DNA of 64,000 nt, from contig NZ_QFZK01000007.1 of the NCBI RefSeq assembly GCF_003415675.1, positions 1-64,000 on the forward strand, in the 5' to 3' direction. Under the pieces are notes generated by a model. That model saw nothing but the letters and a program-made list of their open reading frames with translations. It was not told where the DNA came from and searched no databases. Positions 30,563 through 39,776 of the stretch are shown here, piece by piece; position 1 is the first letter of the stretch, and every line of letters starts with the position of its first letter. The position numbers were made by a program, and so were the translations under genes. The stretch comes from Rhodoferax lacus. GTDB lineage: Bacteria > Pseudomonadota > Gammaproteobacteria > Burkholderiales > Burkholderiaceae_C.

Positions 30563-32947
30563 ATGCGTTTAACCCCCCGTCTGTTCCAGCCCGCCTCGCC
30601 CTGCGTCCGTTACGCGGTGCTGCAGTGCCTGGCCTTGTGCGGCAGTCTGTGGGCCTCCATGGCGTTGGCGCAAGAGCCTTCAGACCCGTTGGCACTGCAA
30701 CCCTCACCTGTTTTGAGCGAGGCACTCAGCCCGCAGCAGCGGCGCGAGGCCCCGGTCTTCCTGCAGGGCGACCAGATCAGCGGTCGCAGCGACCTGGAAA
30801 CCGTGGTGCAGGGTGACGCCGTGATGCGCAAGGCCGATACCGTGATCCACGCCGACCGGCTGGAATACGACCAGCCCACCGACCAGGCGCGCGCCATCGG
30901 CCATGTGCGCATCAACCGCGCGGGCAATCTGTACGAAGGCCCCTTGCTGGAGCTCAAGGTGGAACGCTTTGAGGGGTTCTTCCAGCAGCCGGTCTACCAC
31001 TTCGCCAATGGTGACGCCCATGGCGAGGCCGCGCGCGCCGAATTCCAGGATGAGAACCACACCGTGGTGTTTGACGCCACCTACACCACCTGCAGGCGCC
31101 TGCCGGGGCCAAGCTGGATGCCGGACTGGGTCTTGCGGGCGGCCAGCATTTCGTTGGACAACGATGAAGAAGTGGGCGTGGCCAATGGCGCCTACCTGTA
31201 TTTCAAGGGCGTGCCCATCCTGCCCGTGCCGGCCATCAGTTTCCCGTTGACGGAGAAGCGCAAATCCGGGCTGTTGCCGCCGACCTTCGGCATTGACAAC
31301 ATCAGCGGCACCACGCTGGCCATGCCCTACTACTGGAACATTGCGCCCAACCTGGATGCCACCCTCACGCCCACGCTGATGACGTCGCGCGGCGTGGATC
31401 TGGGCGTCACCCTGCGTTACCTGGAGCCAAGCTACAACGGCCGCGTGGTGGCTGACAGCATGCCGGGCGACAAGCTGCGCGGCCTGGACCGCTGGGGACT
31501 GGCCTGGACGCACAACGCCACCATCAACTCCGGCCTGCCCAACATCAGCCCGGTGGGCCTGGCCTTGAACATCAACCGCGTGAGCGATGACAACTACTGG
31601 CGTGACTTCACCAGCTCCGAGGCTTTTCTGACGCAGCGCCTGCTGCCTGCAGATGCGCTGGCCAGTTGGTCCAGCGGCCCGGTCAGTGGCACGGTGCATG
31701 TGCTGAAGTGGCAAATCCTTCAGGACCCGGCTTCCCCCATCGTTCCGCCCTATGACCGCTTGCCGCAGCTCACGGCCCATACCGGACAGAGCAATGTGCA
31801 GGGCTTTGACTGGGCGCTGGATGGCGACTTCACCCAGTTCGAGGCGGACCGGGTCCTGACAGGCCAGCCCAACGCGCAGCGCACCTTTGCACTGGCGCAA
31901 ATCAGCCGGCCCTGGCTGGCGCCGCAGGGCTTCATCACGCCGAAGCTGCAGCTGCATGCTGCGGCCTACCAGTTTGACGGGCTGCTGGCCGATGGCAGCC
32001 AGTCGGCCACCAGTGTGGTGCCCACCTTCAGCCTGGACAGTGGCCTGGTGTTCGAGCGCGAGAGCACTTTTCTGGGGCGCAACTATGTGCAAACCCTGGA
32101 GCCGCGCGCCTTCTATGTGTACACGCCTTTCCGCAACCAGAGCAACCTGCCCAATTACGACACCGGCGTGGCGGACTTCAACTTCGCCAGCATTTACAGC
32201 GAAAACGCCTTCGTGGGCCACGACAAGATTTCCGACAACAACCTGTTGACCCTGGGGCTGACCACGCGCTTTCTGGACCCCGACAGCGGCAGCCAATACG
32301 CGCGCTTCGGCATTGCCCAGCGCCTGCGGTTCGATCCGCAGCAAGTCACCATCAACAGCGCCGCCAGCCCCGCCCAATCGGGCTTGAGCGATGTACTGCT
32401 GGGTGCCGAGGTCAATCTGAATGACCGCTGGACGCTGGACTCCACCACCCAGTACAACCCCCTGACCGACCAGTCCGTGCGGGCTACCGTGGGTGCGCGC
32501 TACAACCCGGGCAGCTACCGCGTTTTCAATGCGGCGTACCGTTATCAGCGCGCCTTCAGTGAGCAAATCGACCTGAGCTGGCAATGGCCCATCAATGACC
32601 TGTGGGGCGACCGCGGTCGCGACATGGGTGCGGGCCGTGGCCAGGGCGAAGGCCGCTATTACGCACTGGGTCGCACGAACTACAGCATGGACCAGGGCAA
32701 GCTGATCGACACCCTGCTGGGTGTCGAGTACGATGCGGGCTGCTGGCTGGGCCGTGTAGTGTTTTCGCGCACCCAGACCAGTACCTCCACTGCAGTTGAA
32801 CGCTGGATTTTCCAGCTGGAATTTGTGGGCTTCACCCGATTGGGCACGGCAGATCCACGTGCCACCTTGACCCAAAATATCTCGCGTTATCAAAATTTGC
32901 GTGACGCTGGCGGTGCCAGCAAAAGCCGCTTCAGCAACTTCGAATAA
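30563..32947 (+). CDS. lptD: LPS-assembly outer-membrane protein LptD
   Basis: With LptE, LptD inserts lipopolysaccharide into the outer leaflet. The 794-residue precursor has a signal peptide (about residues 1-37, ending MALA-Q) and a periplasmic OstA/jellyroll domain (about 60-200). A large beta-barrel follows (GLLPPTFGID onward), ending in aromatic-rich strands. The mature part contains two cysteines that I could find, Cys177 and Cys727. They could form one disulfide between the jellyroll and the barrel, where E. coli has two pairs. The start at 30563 follows the divergent amgK by 86 bases. surA begins immediately after the stop. Confidence 0.95.
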   Translation: MRLTPRLFQPASPCVRYAVLQCLALCGSLWASMALAQEPSDPLALQPSPVLSEALSPQQRREAPVFLQGDQISGRSDLETVVQGDAVMRKADTVIHADRLEYDQPTDQARAIGHVRINRAGNLYEGPLLELKVERFEGFFQQPVYHFANGDAHGEAARAEFQDENHTVVFDATYTTCRRLPGPSWMPDWVLRAASISLDNDEEVGVANGAYLYFKGVPILPVPAISFPLTEKRKSGLLPPTFGIDNISGTTLAMPYYWNIAPNLDATLTPTLMTSRGVDLGVTLRYLEPSYNGRVVADSMPGDKLRGLDRWGLAWTHNATINSGLPNISPVGLALNINRVSDDNYWRDFTSSEAFLTQRLLPADALASWSSGPVSGTVHVLKWQILQDPASPIVPPYDRLPQLTAHTGQSNVQGFDWALDGDFTQFEADRVLTGQPNAQRTFALAQISRPWLAPQGFITPKLQLHAAAYQFDGLLADGSQSATSVVPTFSLDSGLVFERESTFLGRNYVQTLEPRAFYVYTPFRNQSNLPNYDTGVADFNFASIYSENAFVGHDKISDNNLLTLGLTTRFLDPDSGSQYARFGIAQRLRFDPQQVTINSAASPAQSGLSDVLLGAEVNLNDRWTLDSTTQYNPLTDQSVRATVGARYNPGSYRVFNAAYRYQRAFSEQIDLSWQWPINDLWGDRGRDMGAGRGQGEGRYYALGRTNYSMDQGKLIDTLLGVEYDAGCWLGRVVFSRTQTSTSTAVERWIFQLEFVGFTRLGTADPRATLTQNISRYQNLRDAGGASKSRFSNFE

Positions 32948-34261
32948 ATGACCATGACATTCCGCCTTGCAGCCCTGGCACTGGCCGCCGCCGCCCTTTT
33001 GCTCGTCCAGCCAGTCCAGGCCCAGAAGGCCGAGTCGGCAGACTTTGTCGTGGCGCTGGTGAACTCCGAGCCGATTACCAACAGTGAGGTGCGCGCTGCC
33101 ATTCAACGCGTCACGGCGCAAATCAAGGCCAGTGGGCAGCCACTGCCTGCAGTCGACGAAATCCGCCAGGGCGTGCTGGAGCGCTTGATCAGTGACCGTG
33201 CCCAGTTGCAACTGGCGACTGAAACCGGTGTTCGCATTGACGATGCCGCAGTGGATATGGCGGAGCAAAACCTGGCCCGTCAAAACCAGATGGATGTGGA
33301 CGGCCTGCGCAAGCGCATGCGCAAGGATGGCATCCAACCGGACGAGTTGCGCAAGCAACTGCGTGACCAACTCACCCTGACCCGCTTGCGTGAGCGCGAA
33401 GTCGATGCGCGCGTGCGCATCAGTGACCAGGACGTGGACCGTGCACTGGCCGAACAGCAGGCCGCCAACACCGATCCGTTTGCGCAGGAAATCAATCTGG
33501 CGCAATTGCTGGTGGCCGTGCCTGAAAAGGCCGATGCGAATCTGACATCCCAGCTGCAGGCCCAGGCCCAGGCGCTGCTGGTGCGGCTGCGTTCCGGAGA
33601 AGACTTCGCCGCCTTGGTCAAACAATACTCGGATGCGGACCGCAGCAAGGCCGGCGAATTTGGTTTGCGCCGTGCCGACCGTTACCCGCCTTCGTTTGTG
33701 CAGGCCACACAGAAAGTGGCCGTGGGCGCTGTGTCCGAGCTGGTGCGCTCGGGCGCGGGCTTTCACATTCTGAAGGTGCTGGAGCGGCGTGCGCCCTCCG
33801 CCCTGGCCAAGAGCGTGCAGCAAACCCGTGCGCGCCATATTCTGTTGCGCACCAGCCCCGAGCTTTCCGCCTTTGCGGCCAGTGCCAAACTGGCAGCCCT
33901 GCGCCAGAGCATTGTGTCGGGCAAGACCGACTTTGCTGCTGCCGCGCGGGACAACTCGCAGGATGGCAGTGCCGCACAGGGGGGCGACCTGGGCTGGGCC
34001 AATCCGGGCATGTTCGTGCCCGAGTTTGAGGAGGTCATGAACCAGCTCAAGGAAGGCGAAATCAGCCAGCCCACGGTCACGCGCTTTGGCGTGCACCTGA
34101 TCCAGCTGACCGACCGCCGCAAGGTGGAACTGAGTGTGCGCGAAGTGCGCGAACAGGTGCGCAACCAGTTGCGCGAAGCCCGGCTCGATGAAGCCTTTGC
34201 AAGCTGGGCGCGTGACGTGCGCGAGCGGGCCTATGTCGAGCTGCGCGAGCCGCCCCAATAA
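32948..34261 (+). CDS. surA: Periplasmic chaperone/peptidyl-prolyl isomerase SurA
   Basis: SurA escorts unfolded outer-membrane proteins, including LptD, to the Bam complex. The 437-residue protein has a signal peptide (about residues 1-26) and an N-terminal chaperone domain (VVALVNSEPITNSEVRAAI...). Two parvulin domains follow (about 175-280 and 290-390, the second starting QTRARHILLRT with QGGDLGWANPGMFVPEFE). The ATG follows the lptD stop directly. An alternative ATG lies two codons in (32954). The lptD-surA-rsmA order is conserved, but the pdxA gene often found between surA and rsmA is absent. Confidence 0.94.
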   Translation: MTMTFRLAALALAAAALLLVQPVQAQKAESADFVVALVNSEPITNSEVRAAIQRVTAQIKASGQPLPAVDEIRQGVLERLISDRAQLQLATETGVRIDDAAVDMAEQNLARQNQMDVDGLRKRMRKDGIQPDELRKQLRDQLTLTRLREREVDARVRISDQDVDRALAEQQAANTDPFAQEINLAQLLVAVPEKADANLTSQLQAQAQALLVRLRSGEDFAALVKQYSDADRSKAGEFGLRRADRYPPSFVQATQKVAVGAVSELVRSGAGFHILKVLERRAPSALAKSVQQTRARHILLRTSPELSAFAASAKLAALRQSIVSGKTDFAAAARDNSQDGSAAQGGDLGWANPGMFVPEFEEVMNQLKEGEISQPTVTRFGVHLIQLTDRRKVELSVREVREQVRNQLREARLDEAFASWARDVRERAYVELREPPQ

Positions 34262-34264
34262 ACC

Positions 34265-35032
34265 ATGAAACATATTGCGCGCAAGCGCTTCGGTCAGCAC
34301 TTTTTGTCTGACGGCGGCATCATTGATTCCATCGTGCAGGCCATTGCGCCGCAGGCCGGGCAACGCATGGTGGAAATCGGCCCCGGCCTGGCGGCCTTGA
34401 CGCAACCCCTGGTGGAGCGTCTGGGCCACTTGACCGTGATTGAGCTGGACCGTGATCTGGCGCAGCGCCTGCGCAGCCACGGGCAACTCACCGTGGTTGA
34501 GTCAGATGTGCTCAAGGTCGACTTCAGCAGCCTGCCAGCCGTGCCTGCGCAGGCGCCTGGCAAATGGCGCGTGGTGGGCAACCTGCCCTACAACATCTCC
34601 ACGCCGATCCTGTTCCATCTGCTGGGCTATGTGGACTGCATTGAAGACCAGCACTTCATGCTGCAAAAGGAAGTGATTGACCGCATGGTGGCTTCCCCCA
34701 GCACCTCCGCCTATGGCCGCCTGAGTGTGATGCTGCAGTGGCGCTACGCCATGGAGGACGTGCTGTTTGTACCGCCCGAAAGCTTTGATCCGCCGCCCCG
34801 CGTGGACAGCGCCGTGGTGCGCATGGTGCCGCGCGGTGAACCGGCGGCCGTTGATGTGCGCTTGCTCAGTGAGCTGGTGCAAGTGGCGTTCAGCCAGCGC
34901 CGCAAACTGCTGCGCCATACGCTGGGGCGCTGGCTGACAGAAAAGAATTTTGCGGGCACCTTTGACGTGCAGCGCCGTGCCGAAGAGGTGCCGGTGGCGC
35001 AATACTTGGAGCTTGCCCTGCAAATCGGCTGA
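34265..35032 (+). CDS. rsmA: 16S rRNA (adenine1518/1519-N6)-dimethyltransferase
   Basis: RsmA (KsgA) dimethylates two adjacent adenines near the 3' end of 16S rRNA late in 30S assembly. The 255-residue product has [10 protein letters not shown] at the N-terminus, the SAM motif [10 protein letters not shown] and the catalytic NLPYNIST (about residues 105-112). The [12 protein letters not shown] segment is in the C-terminal half. It starts three bases after surA and is probably the last gene of that operon. Confidence 0.95.
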   Translation: MKHIARKRFGQHFLSDGGIIDSIVQAIAPQAGQRMVEIGPGLAALTQPLVERLGHLTVIELDRDLAQRLRSHGQLTVVESDVLKVDFSSLPAVPAQAPGKWRVVGNLPYNISTPILFHLLGYVDCIEDQHFMLQKEVIDRMVASPSTSAYGRLSVMLQWRYAMEDVLFVPPESFDPPPRVDSAVVRMVPRGEPAAVDVRLLSELVQVAFSQRRKLLRHTLGRWLTEKNFAGTFDVQRRAEEVPVAQYLELALQIG

Positions 35033-35105
35033 TTTCCCTTCTGGCTGTTTTATGATGGAGCAGGGGGCTCAGAACATCAAACATGCATATTGGAAGGGCA
35101 CACCG

Positions 35106-35960
35106 ATGAAGAGGACATTTCTTACCCGTTTGACGGGTGTGTTGCTGTTGGCATGCAGCGCGCAAATTTCTCCGGTGCTGGCGCAGCAGGCGACTTACAA
35201 CTTCTCCCCGGTCAACCAGTACGACATCAATCTTACGGCGGCGTACTGGAACCCCATCATTGCCTATGTGTCTGAAAAAAGTGGCGTCAAACTCAATCTG
35301 AAAATCGGCCGCACCTCGGCCGACACCACCAGCTATGTGCTGGCCAAGGAGGTCGAGTTTGTCTTCAGTAACCACCTCTTCAGCCCGGACCGGGAAAAGC
35401 TGGGTTGGAAAGTTTTTGGCCGTCGCAACACACCGCCGTTGCAGGGGCAAATCGTGGTGCCGGCCGACTCCCCCATCACCGAGCTGGCCCAGCTCAAGGG
35501 CCAGGAAGTCTCCTTTGCCGGACCCGAGGCCTTTATTGTTTACAAAGTGCCCTATGCCAATCTGCTGTCCAAAAATATCGATGTGAAAGTGGTGTTTGCG
35601 GGCAACCAGAATGCGGCCTTTGCCCAACTGTTCGCCGGAAAGGTGGTGGCCTCTGGCGGCAATTCACAGCTGGTGGATGGCTATACCCGGCGCGAGGGCA
35701 AAAAGTTCCGGGTGCTGTGGAGCTCCGAGTCCTACCAGGACCTGGCCCTGATGGTCGCCAGCAAAGTGCCTGAAGGCGATGCGCGCCGGGTGGCGGCGGC
35801 CTTTGTGGAGATGTACAGCGACCCCAAGGGGCGCGACATCCTGCACCAGGCCTCCAAGGAGGTGGGGCTGCCAAACGACGCCTATTTTGTGGCCGCCAGT
35901 GCCGCTGACTACGCTTCCTACAAGCGCTTTTACCAGAGCGCACCCGTGGCCCTGCACTGA
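35106..35960 (+). CDS. PhnD-like periplasmic substrate-binding protein, sensor partner
   Basis: The 284-residue protein has a signal peptide (about residues 1-27, ending VLAQ) and the fold signature of phosphate/phosphonate-type binding proteins (YWNPIIAYVSEKSG, FAGPEAFIVYKVPYANLL, VASGGNSQLVDGY). No permease or ATPase gene is adjacent; instead a hybrid histidine kinase starts 14 bases later. This suggests that it presents a ligand to the kinase, as TorT does for TorS, rather than feeding a transporter. The ligand is unknown. The start at 35106 has AGGGC upstream; the longer frame overlaps rsmA. Confidence 0.83.
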   Translation: MKRTFLTRLTGVLLLACSAQISPVLAQQATYNFSPVNQYDINLTAAYWNPIIAYVSEKSGVKLNLKIGRTSADTTSYVLAKEVEFVFSNHLFSPDREKLGWKVFGRRNTPPLQGQIVVPADSPITELAQLKGQEVSFAGPEAFIVYKVPYANLLSKNIDVKVVFAGNQNAAFAQLFAGKVVASGGNSQLVDGYTRREGKKFRVLWSSESYQDLALMVASKVPEGDARRVAAAFVEMYSDPKGRDILHQASKEVGLPNDAYFVAASAADYASYKRFYQSAPVALH

Positions 35961-35974
35961 GGGCCCGCCTACCC

Positions 35975-38900
35975 ATGACACCGCTGCAGCGCCTGCTTCC
36001 CCAGTCATTGGTGGGGCGGGTGTTCTCGCTGTATGTGGTGACCCTGCTGCTGTTTGTGGGTGCAGGACTCTCCCTGTTTTACCGCTACCAGTTCACGCAG
36101 CAGATTGAAGAGCAGTTGCTCGCGGGCGAAATGATGGTCAACGTGGCATCACAGACAGTGGGCGACAGCGCCGTGATCGGCGACTATGACACCATCAGCA
36201 AGACCCTGGAACGCTCAATCGCCCAATCGAATTTCGCCCGCGCCCAGTTCATCGACACCAATGGCGGCGTGCTGACTGCGACCAACGCGCCGCCATTCAA
36301 TGGCACACCGCCGCACTGGTTGCTCAAGCTGGTGGAGGCGCGGCTGTTTGATATCAACCAGAACATCCAGGTGGGCGGCAAGGACTACGGCGTGCTGCGG
36401 CTGAGTTTTGCTGCCGAAAATATTGCCGCAGAACTGTGGCGTGTAGCGACTTACGCCTTGCTGCTGGCCTTTGGCGCACTGGGCGCTGGTGTGCTCCTGA
36501 TCCGCAGGCCGCTCAGGCATTGGTTGGGCAATTTTGACCGTGTGCGCCTGCGCGAGGCCGATATTCTGTCAGGCACTATCGACATCAATGCGCTGCTGGA
36601 TGCCGATGCGCCGGTTGAAATCCGCCACACCTTTGACATCATCAACCGGGCCGCCGGGAGGCTTTCTGTGCAGCGCGAAGAGGCGGCCGTTACGCTGAGC
36701 ACCATTACCGATGGCGTGTTGCGCACCGATGCCGCTTACCGGCTGGTGTACAGCAACCCGGCGGCCGAGCAGTTGCTCGGCCTGTCGGCGCAGGCCATGC
36801 TGGGCCAGGATGCCCACGCGCTCCTGCCGCGCGTGTTCAGTGAAGACACCAAAACACTGGACTGGAAGGTACGCCGACTGGAAATGACCGATGCAGCCGG
36901 TCATCCGGTGGTTCTGGACACCACCCTGGCCACTATTTACTCTGCTGGCAATGTGGTTAGTGGACATGTGCTGACGCTGCGCGACGTATCGCGCCAGCAT
37001 GCCCTGGACCTGCAGTTGCGCAGTGAACTGCAGGCACGCCAGCGCGTGCTGGAGTCCTTGCGCCGCGTCCTGAGCACCCTGGAGCTGCAACCCGAGAGCG
37101 CAGCCTTGCCGCTGGACGGTGATGATCTGGACGCGCTGGTCAATCGCGTGGTGAGTCTGATGCAGGAGCGCGAGGTCGGACGCCGCGCCCTCAACAACCA
37201 AAAATTCGCATTGGACCAGCACGCCATTGTCAGCATGACCGATTTGCAGGGCAACATCACCTATGCCAACGGCAAGTTCAGCGAAATCAGTGGCTACTCA
37301 CAGGAGGAGCTGCTGAACCGCAACCACCGTATCGTCCAGTCTGGCCAGCATCCTCCTGCGTTCTTTGACGCCCTGTGGAGCACGATTGCTGCGGGCCGCG
37401 TGTGGCATGGCGAGATCTGCAACCGCAGCAAGTCTGGCGTCCTGTACTGGGTGGATGCCACTATTGTTCCGCTCCTGGGGGGCGAGGGGCTGCCCGAACA
37501 GTACATCGCCATTCGCACCGACATCACGGTGCGCAAAACCATGGAGGCCACGCTGGCCGAACAACTGCGTTTTGTCGAAGTGCTGCTGGAGGCCATGCCC
37601 ACGGCGATCTACCTCAAGGACAGGCAGGGTCGCTATTTGCGGTTCAACAAGGCCTTTGAAAAGCTGTTCGGCATTGAGCGCGCAAACTGGATCGGCAAGA
37701 CGGTGTTTGACCTGGTGCCCAACGAGGCGGCGATGATGGATGCCAAAGACCAGTACCTCTTTGCCAGGCGCGACATCCAGAGCTACGAAGCGGTGTTTCG
37801 CAACCACCTGACGGGCGAAGTGCGTGAGGGCCTGTACTGGAAGGCGCCGCTGACAGACGCACAGGGTGAGGTCACCGGCCTGGTGGGCACGATTCTCGAC
37901 ATCACGGACAAGAACCGCATCGAGCAGGAACTGCGCGAGGCCAAGCGCAATGCCGAGGCAGCCAGCCAGGCCAAGAGTGACTTTTTGGCGAATATGAGCC
38001 ACGAAATCCGCACCCCCATGAATGGCGTGATCGGCATGACCGATCTGGCACTGGACCTGGAACAGAACCCGACCCAGCGCGAGTACCTGCGCATTGTCAA
38101 AAGCTCGGCGCAGTCGCTGATGGTGATCCTCAACGACGTGCTGGACTTTTCCAAAATCGAGGCTGGCAAGCTCACGATTGAATCCGTGCGATTCCCCTTG
38201 CAGGAGACCATTGAAGAGACCCTCAAGACCCTGCGCAGCCGGGCCGGCCAAAAGGGCCTGGTGCTCAACAGCAGTCTGCAACCAGACCTTCCATATGCGG
38301 TGCTTGGTGACCCGGTGCGCATGGGTCAGGTGCTGACCAATTTGTGTGACAACGCCATCAAATTCACGGCGCAAGGGGGCATCACGGTCACGGTGCGTTC
38401 CGAGCCGGCAGCAGCAGGATGTGTCTTGCATTTCGAGGTGCGCGACACAGGCATTGGTATTGCGGCAGACAAGCAGCATGGCGTCTTTGAGGCCTTCAGC
38501 CAGGCAGACACCTCCACCACGCGCCGTTTTGGCGGAACCGGCCTGGGTCTCACCATATGTGCCCGCTTGGTGGAACTCATGGGCGGACGGATCTGGGTAG
38601 ACAGTGTGGAGGGACAGGGAAGCACCTTCCATTTCACGGTGCAGGTGCAAACGCCCTTGGCACCGGCAAGTGCTCCGGCGCCTTTGATGGTTGCTGCAGT
38701 TGCACAAGCCAAGGCTTTGCAGGTGCTGCTGGTTGAAGACCATCCCATCAACCAGATGCTGGCAACCACCTTGCTCAAGAAGTGGGGCCACACCGTGTTG
38801 CTGGCCAAAAACGGGCAGGAAGCAGTGGACCTGTTTGCCACCCAGGTGTGGGACATTGTGCTGATGGACATGCAGATGCCTGTGATGGGAGGTCTGGAGG

Positions 38901-39088
38901 CCACTCGGCAGATTCGTGCCGCCGAGTCCCCGTGGCAGCACACACCGATTGTGGCCATGACGGCCAACGCCATGGAGGCAGACCGCCAGGCCTGCCTGGA
39001 GGCTGGCATGGACGATCACCTGGCCAAGCCCTTTACTGCCAGCGGCCTGCAGGCCGTGTTGCAGCGTTTTACGGCCACAGTGGCGTAG
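35975..39088 (+). CDS. Hybrid sensor histidine kinase with PAS domains and receiver
   Basis: The 1037-residue inner-membrane protein has a first membrane segment (about 17-36), a periplasmic loop (about 37-155) and a second segment (about 157-175). Then come a HAMP-like linker and three PAS-type modules (about 240-340, 400-520, 530-655). The dimerisation domain carries phospho-acceptor His676 ([13 protein letters not shown]), followed by a GHKL ATPase (RDTGIGIAADKQ; RRFGGTGLGL) and a receiver with Asp965 ([12 protein letters not shown]). There is no HPt domain and no output regulator nearby, so the phosphate must pass to an unlinked HPt or regulator. Pairing with the PhnD-like protein suggests that the periplasmic loop reads that protein. 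Confidence 0.92.
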   Translation: MTPLQRLLPQSLVGRVFSLYVVTLLLFVGAGLSLFYRYQFTQQIEEQLLAGEMMVNVASQTVGDSAVIGDYDTISKTLERSIAQSNFARAQFIDTNGGVLTATNAPPFNGTPPHWLLKLVEARLFDINQNIQVGGKDYGVLRLSFAAENIAAELWRVATYALLLAFGALGAGVLLIRRPLRHWLGNFDRVRLREADILSGTIDINALLDADAPVEIRHTFDIINRAAGRLSVQREEAAVTLSTITDGVLRTDAAYRLVYSNPAAEQLLGLSAQAMLGQDAHALLPRVFSEDTKTLDWKVRRLEMTDAAGHPVVLDTTLATIYSAGNVVSGHVLTLRDVSRQHALDLQLRSELQARQRVLESLRRVLSTLELQPESAALPLDGDDLDALVNRVVSLMQEREVGRRALNNQKFALDQHAIVSMTDLQGNITYANGKFSEISGYSQEELLNRNHRIVQSGQHPPAFFDALWSTIAAGRVWHGEICNRSKSGVLYWVDATIVPLLGGEGLPEQYIAIRTDITVRKTMEATLAEQLRFVEVLLEAMPTAIYLKDRQGRYLRFNKAFEKLFGIERANWIGKTVFDLVPNEAAMMDAKDQYLFARRDIQSYEAVFRNHLTGEVREGLYWKAPLTDAQGEVTGLVGTILDITDKNRIEQELREAKRNAEAASQAKSDFLANMSHEIRTPMNGVIGMTDLALDLEQNPTQREYLRIVKSSAQSLMVILNDVLDFSKIEAGKLTIESVRFPLQETIEETLKTLRSRAGQKGLVLNSSLQPDLPYAVLGDPVRMGQVLTNLCDNAIKFTAQGGITVTVRSEPAAAGCVLHFEVRDTGIGIAADKQHGVFEAFSQADTSTTRRFGGTGLGLTICARLVELMGGRIWVDSVEGQGSTFHFTVQVQTPLAPASAPAPLMVAAVAQAKALQVLLVEDHPINQMLATTLLKKWGHTVLLAKNGQEAVDLFATQVWDIVLMDMQMPVMGGLEATRQIRAAESPWQHTPIVAMTANAMEADRQACLEAGMDDHLAKPFTASGLQAVLQRFTATVA

Positions 39089-39100
39089 TGCCCAAAAAAA

Positions 39101-39121
39101 AGCCCGTCACAGGGACGGGCT
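39101..39121 (+). terminator. Intrinsic terminator after the hybrid kinase
   Basis: AGCCCGTC (39101-39108) pairs with GACGGGCT (39114-39121) around a 5-base loop. It is preceded by eight A and followed by CTTT, 13 bases after the kinase stop. Confidence 0.75.
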
Positions 39122-39304
39122 CTTTGGGAAGGGTGGAGAAGCTTTACGCCGCTGCCAGCCAGTAACCCGCGTTGAAGGGGCTGCTCATGCGCAGCGCCAG
39201 AGGTGACACATCCAACAGCTTGTCTGTTGGCATTTTCTCGCCGCTCTCGGTCGTCAATTCGATACCGCTGACCACGGGTGTGGCGGTACCGCTGCTTGCC
39301 TCGT

Positions 39305-39343
39305 TAGCCCGTTCTGCTTGGCTGGTGTGTGCAGAACGGGCTA
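39305..39343. repeat. 13-bp inverted repeat overlapping the barstar stop
   Basis: TAGCCCGTTCTGC (39305-39317) and GCAGAACGGGCTA (39331-39343) are perfect arms around a 13-base loop. The right arm contains the barstar stop codon. There is no T run on the minus strand after it, so it is not a classical terminator. It could stabilise the 3' end of the mRNA or be a remnant of a mobile repeat. About 200 bases to the left, down to the kinase terminator, hold no convincing gene. Confidence 0.7.
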
Positions 39344-39742
39344 CAGAAAAGAATAGAAGCACCTGAACGGTATCTTCCGGTCTCCCCAGTAGTCGGCAGT
39401 GTCGCGGAAGATGTCGAGTAATTGCTCGCGTGCTTCCTTGTCAAACTTGACGTTGGCAGGAATGTGTTCCAACACGGCTATAAAGCCGGGCTGTGGCCCC
39501 GATTTGTGTACCGGGTCTGTCATGCTGTCGTACAGGGCATCAAAGTTCTTGCTGACCTGGGTGGACAATATGAATTGCTGGCTGATCAAGTCCAACACAT
39601 CCTGCTTGGACTGTGCGTTGGCCAGATTGGCGTACAGGAAGTGGTGACCCAATGCTTGGGCCGCTTCCTGCAAATCCTGCACCCTGAAGGCGCGTATCGA
39701 TTGAACGATATTGGTTCTAACGGTTCGAAGTGGCGTATCCAT
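39341..39742 (-). CDS. Barstar-family ribonuclease inhibitor
   Basis: The 133-residue cytoplasmic protein matches the barstar fold: YANLANAQSKQDVLDLIS and the inhibitory segment NFDALYDSMTD, in which Asp68 and Asp72 correspond to the Asp pair that fills the barnase active site. It should protect the producer against the RNase encoded just upstream (34-base gap, same strand). The N-terminal ~30 residues are longer than classical barstar (about 90 residues). The product ends FRCFYSFL and its stop lies in an inverted repeat. Confidence 0.85.
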   Translation of the reverse strand: MDTPLRTVRTNIVQSIRAFRVQDLQEAAQALGHHFLYANLANAQSKQDVLDLISQQFILSTQVSKNFDALYDSMTDPVHKSGPQPGFIAVLEHIPANVKFDKEAREQLLDIFRDTADYWGDRKIPFRCFYSFL

Positions 39743-39776
39743 CCCCGATTCTCTTTCTCAAAGTACAAAACAAAGT

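Noticed and set aside
30704..34486. 1260-codon open frame antisense to lptD-surA-rsmA
   Set aside because: It spans three well-supported genes on the other strand and has shadow composition.
39305..39343. Possible integron attC site
   Set aside because: The stem has GTTAG and CTAC ends in the wrong order and orientation for the RYYYAAC...GTTRRRY core, and no integrase is seen.
39144..39362. 72-codon open frame after barstar on the minus strand
   Set aside because: No ribosome site and no recognised homologue; it overlaps the barstar end and the inverted repeat. It could be a remnant but is not supported as a gene.
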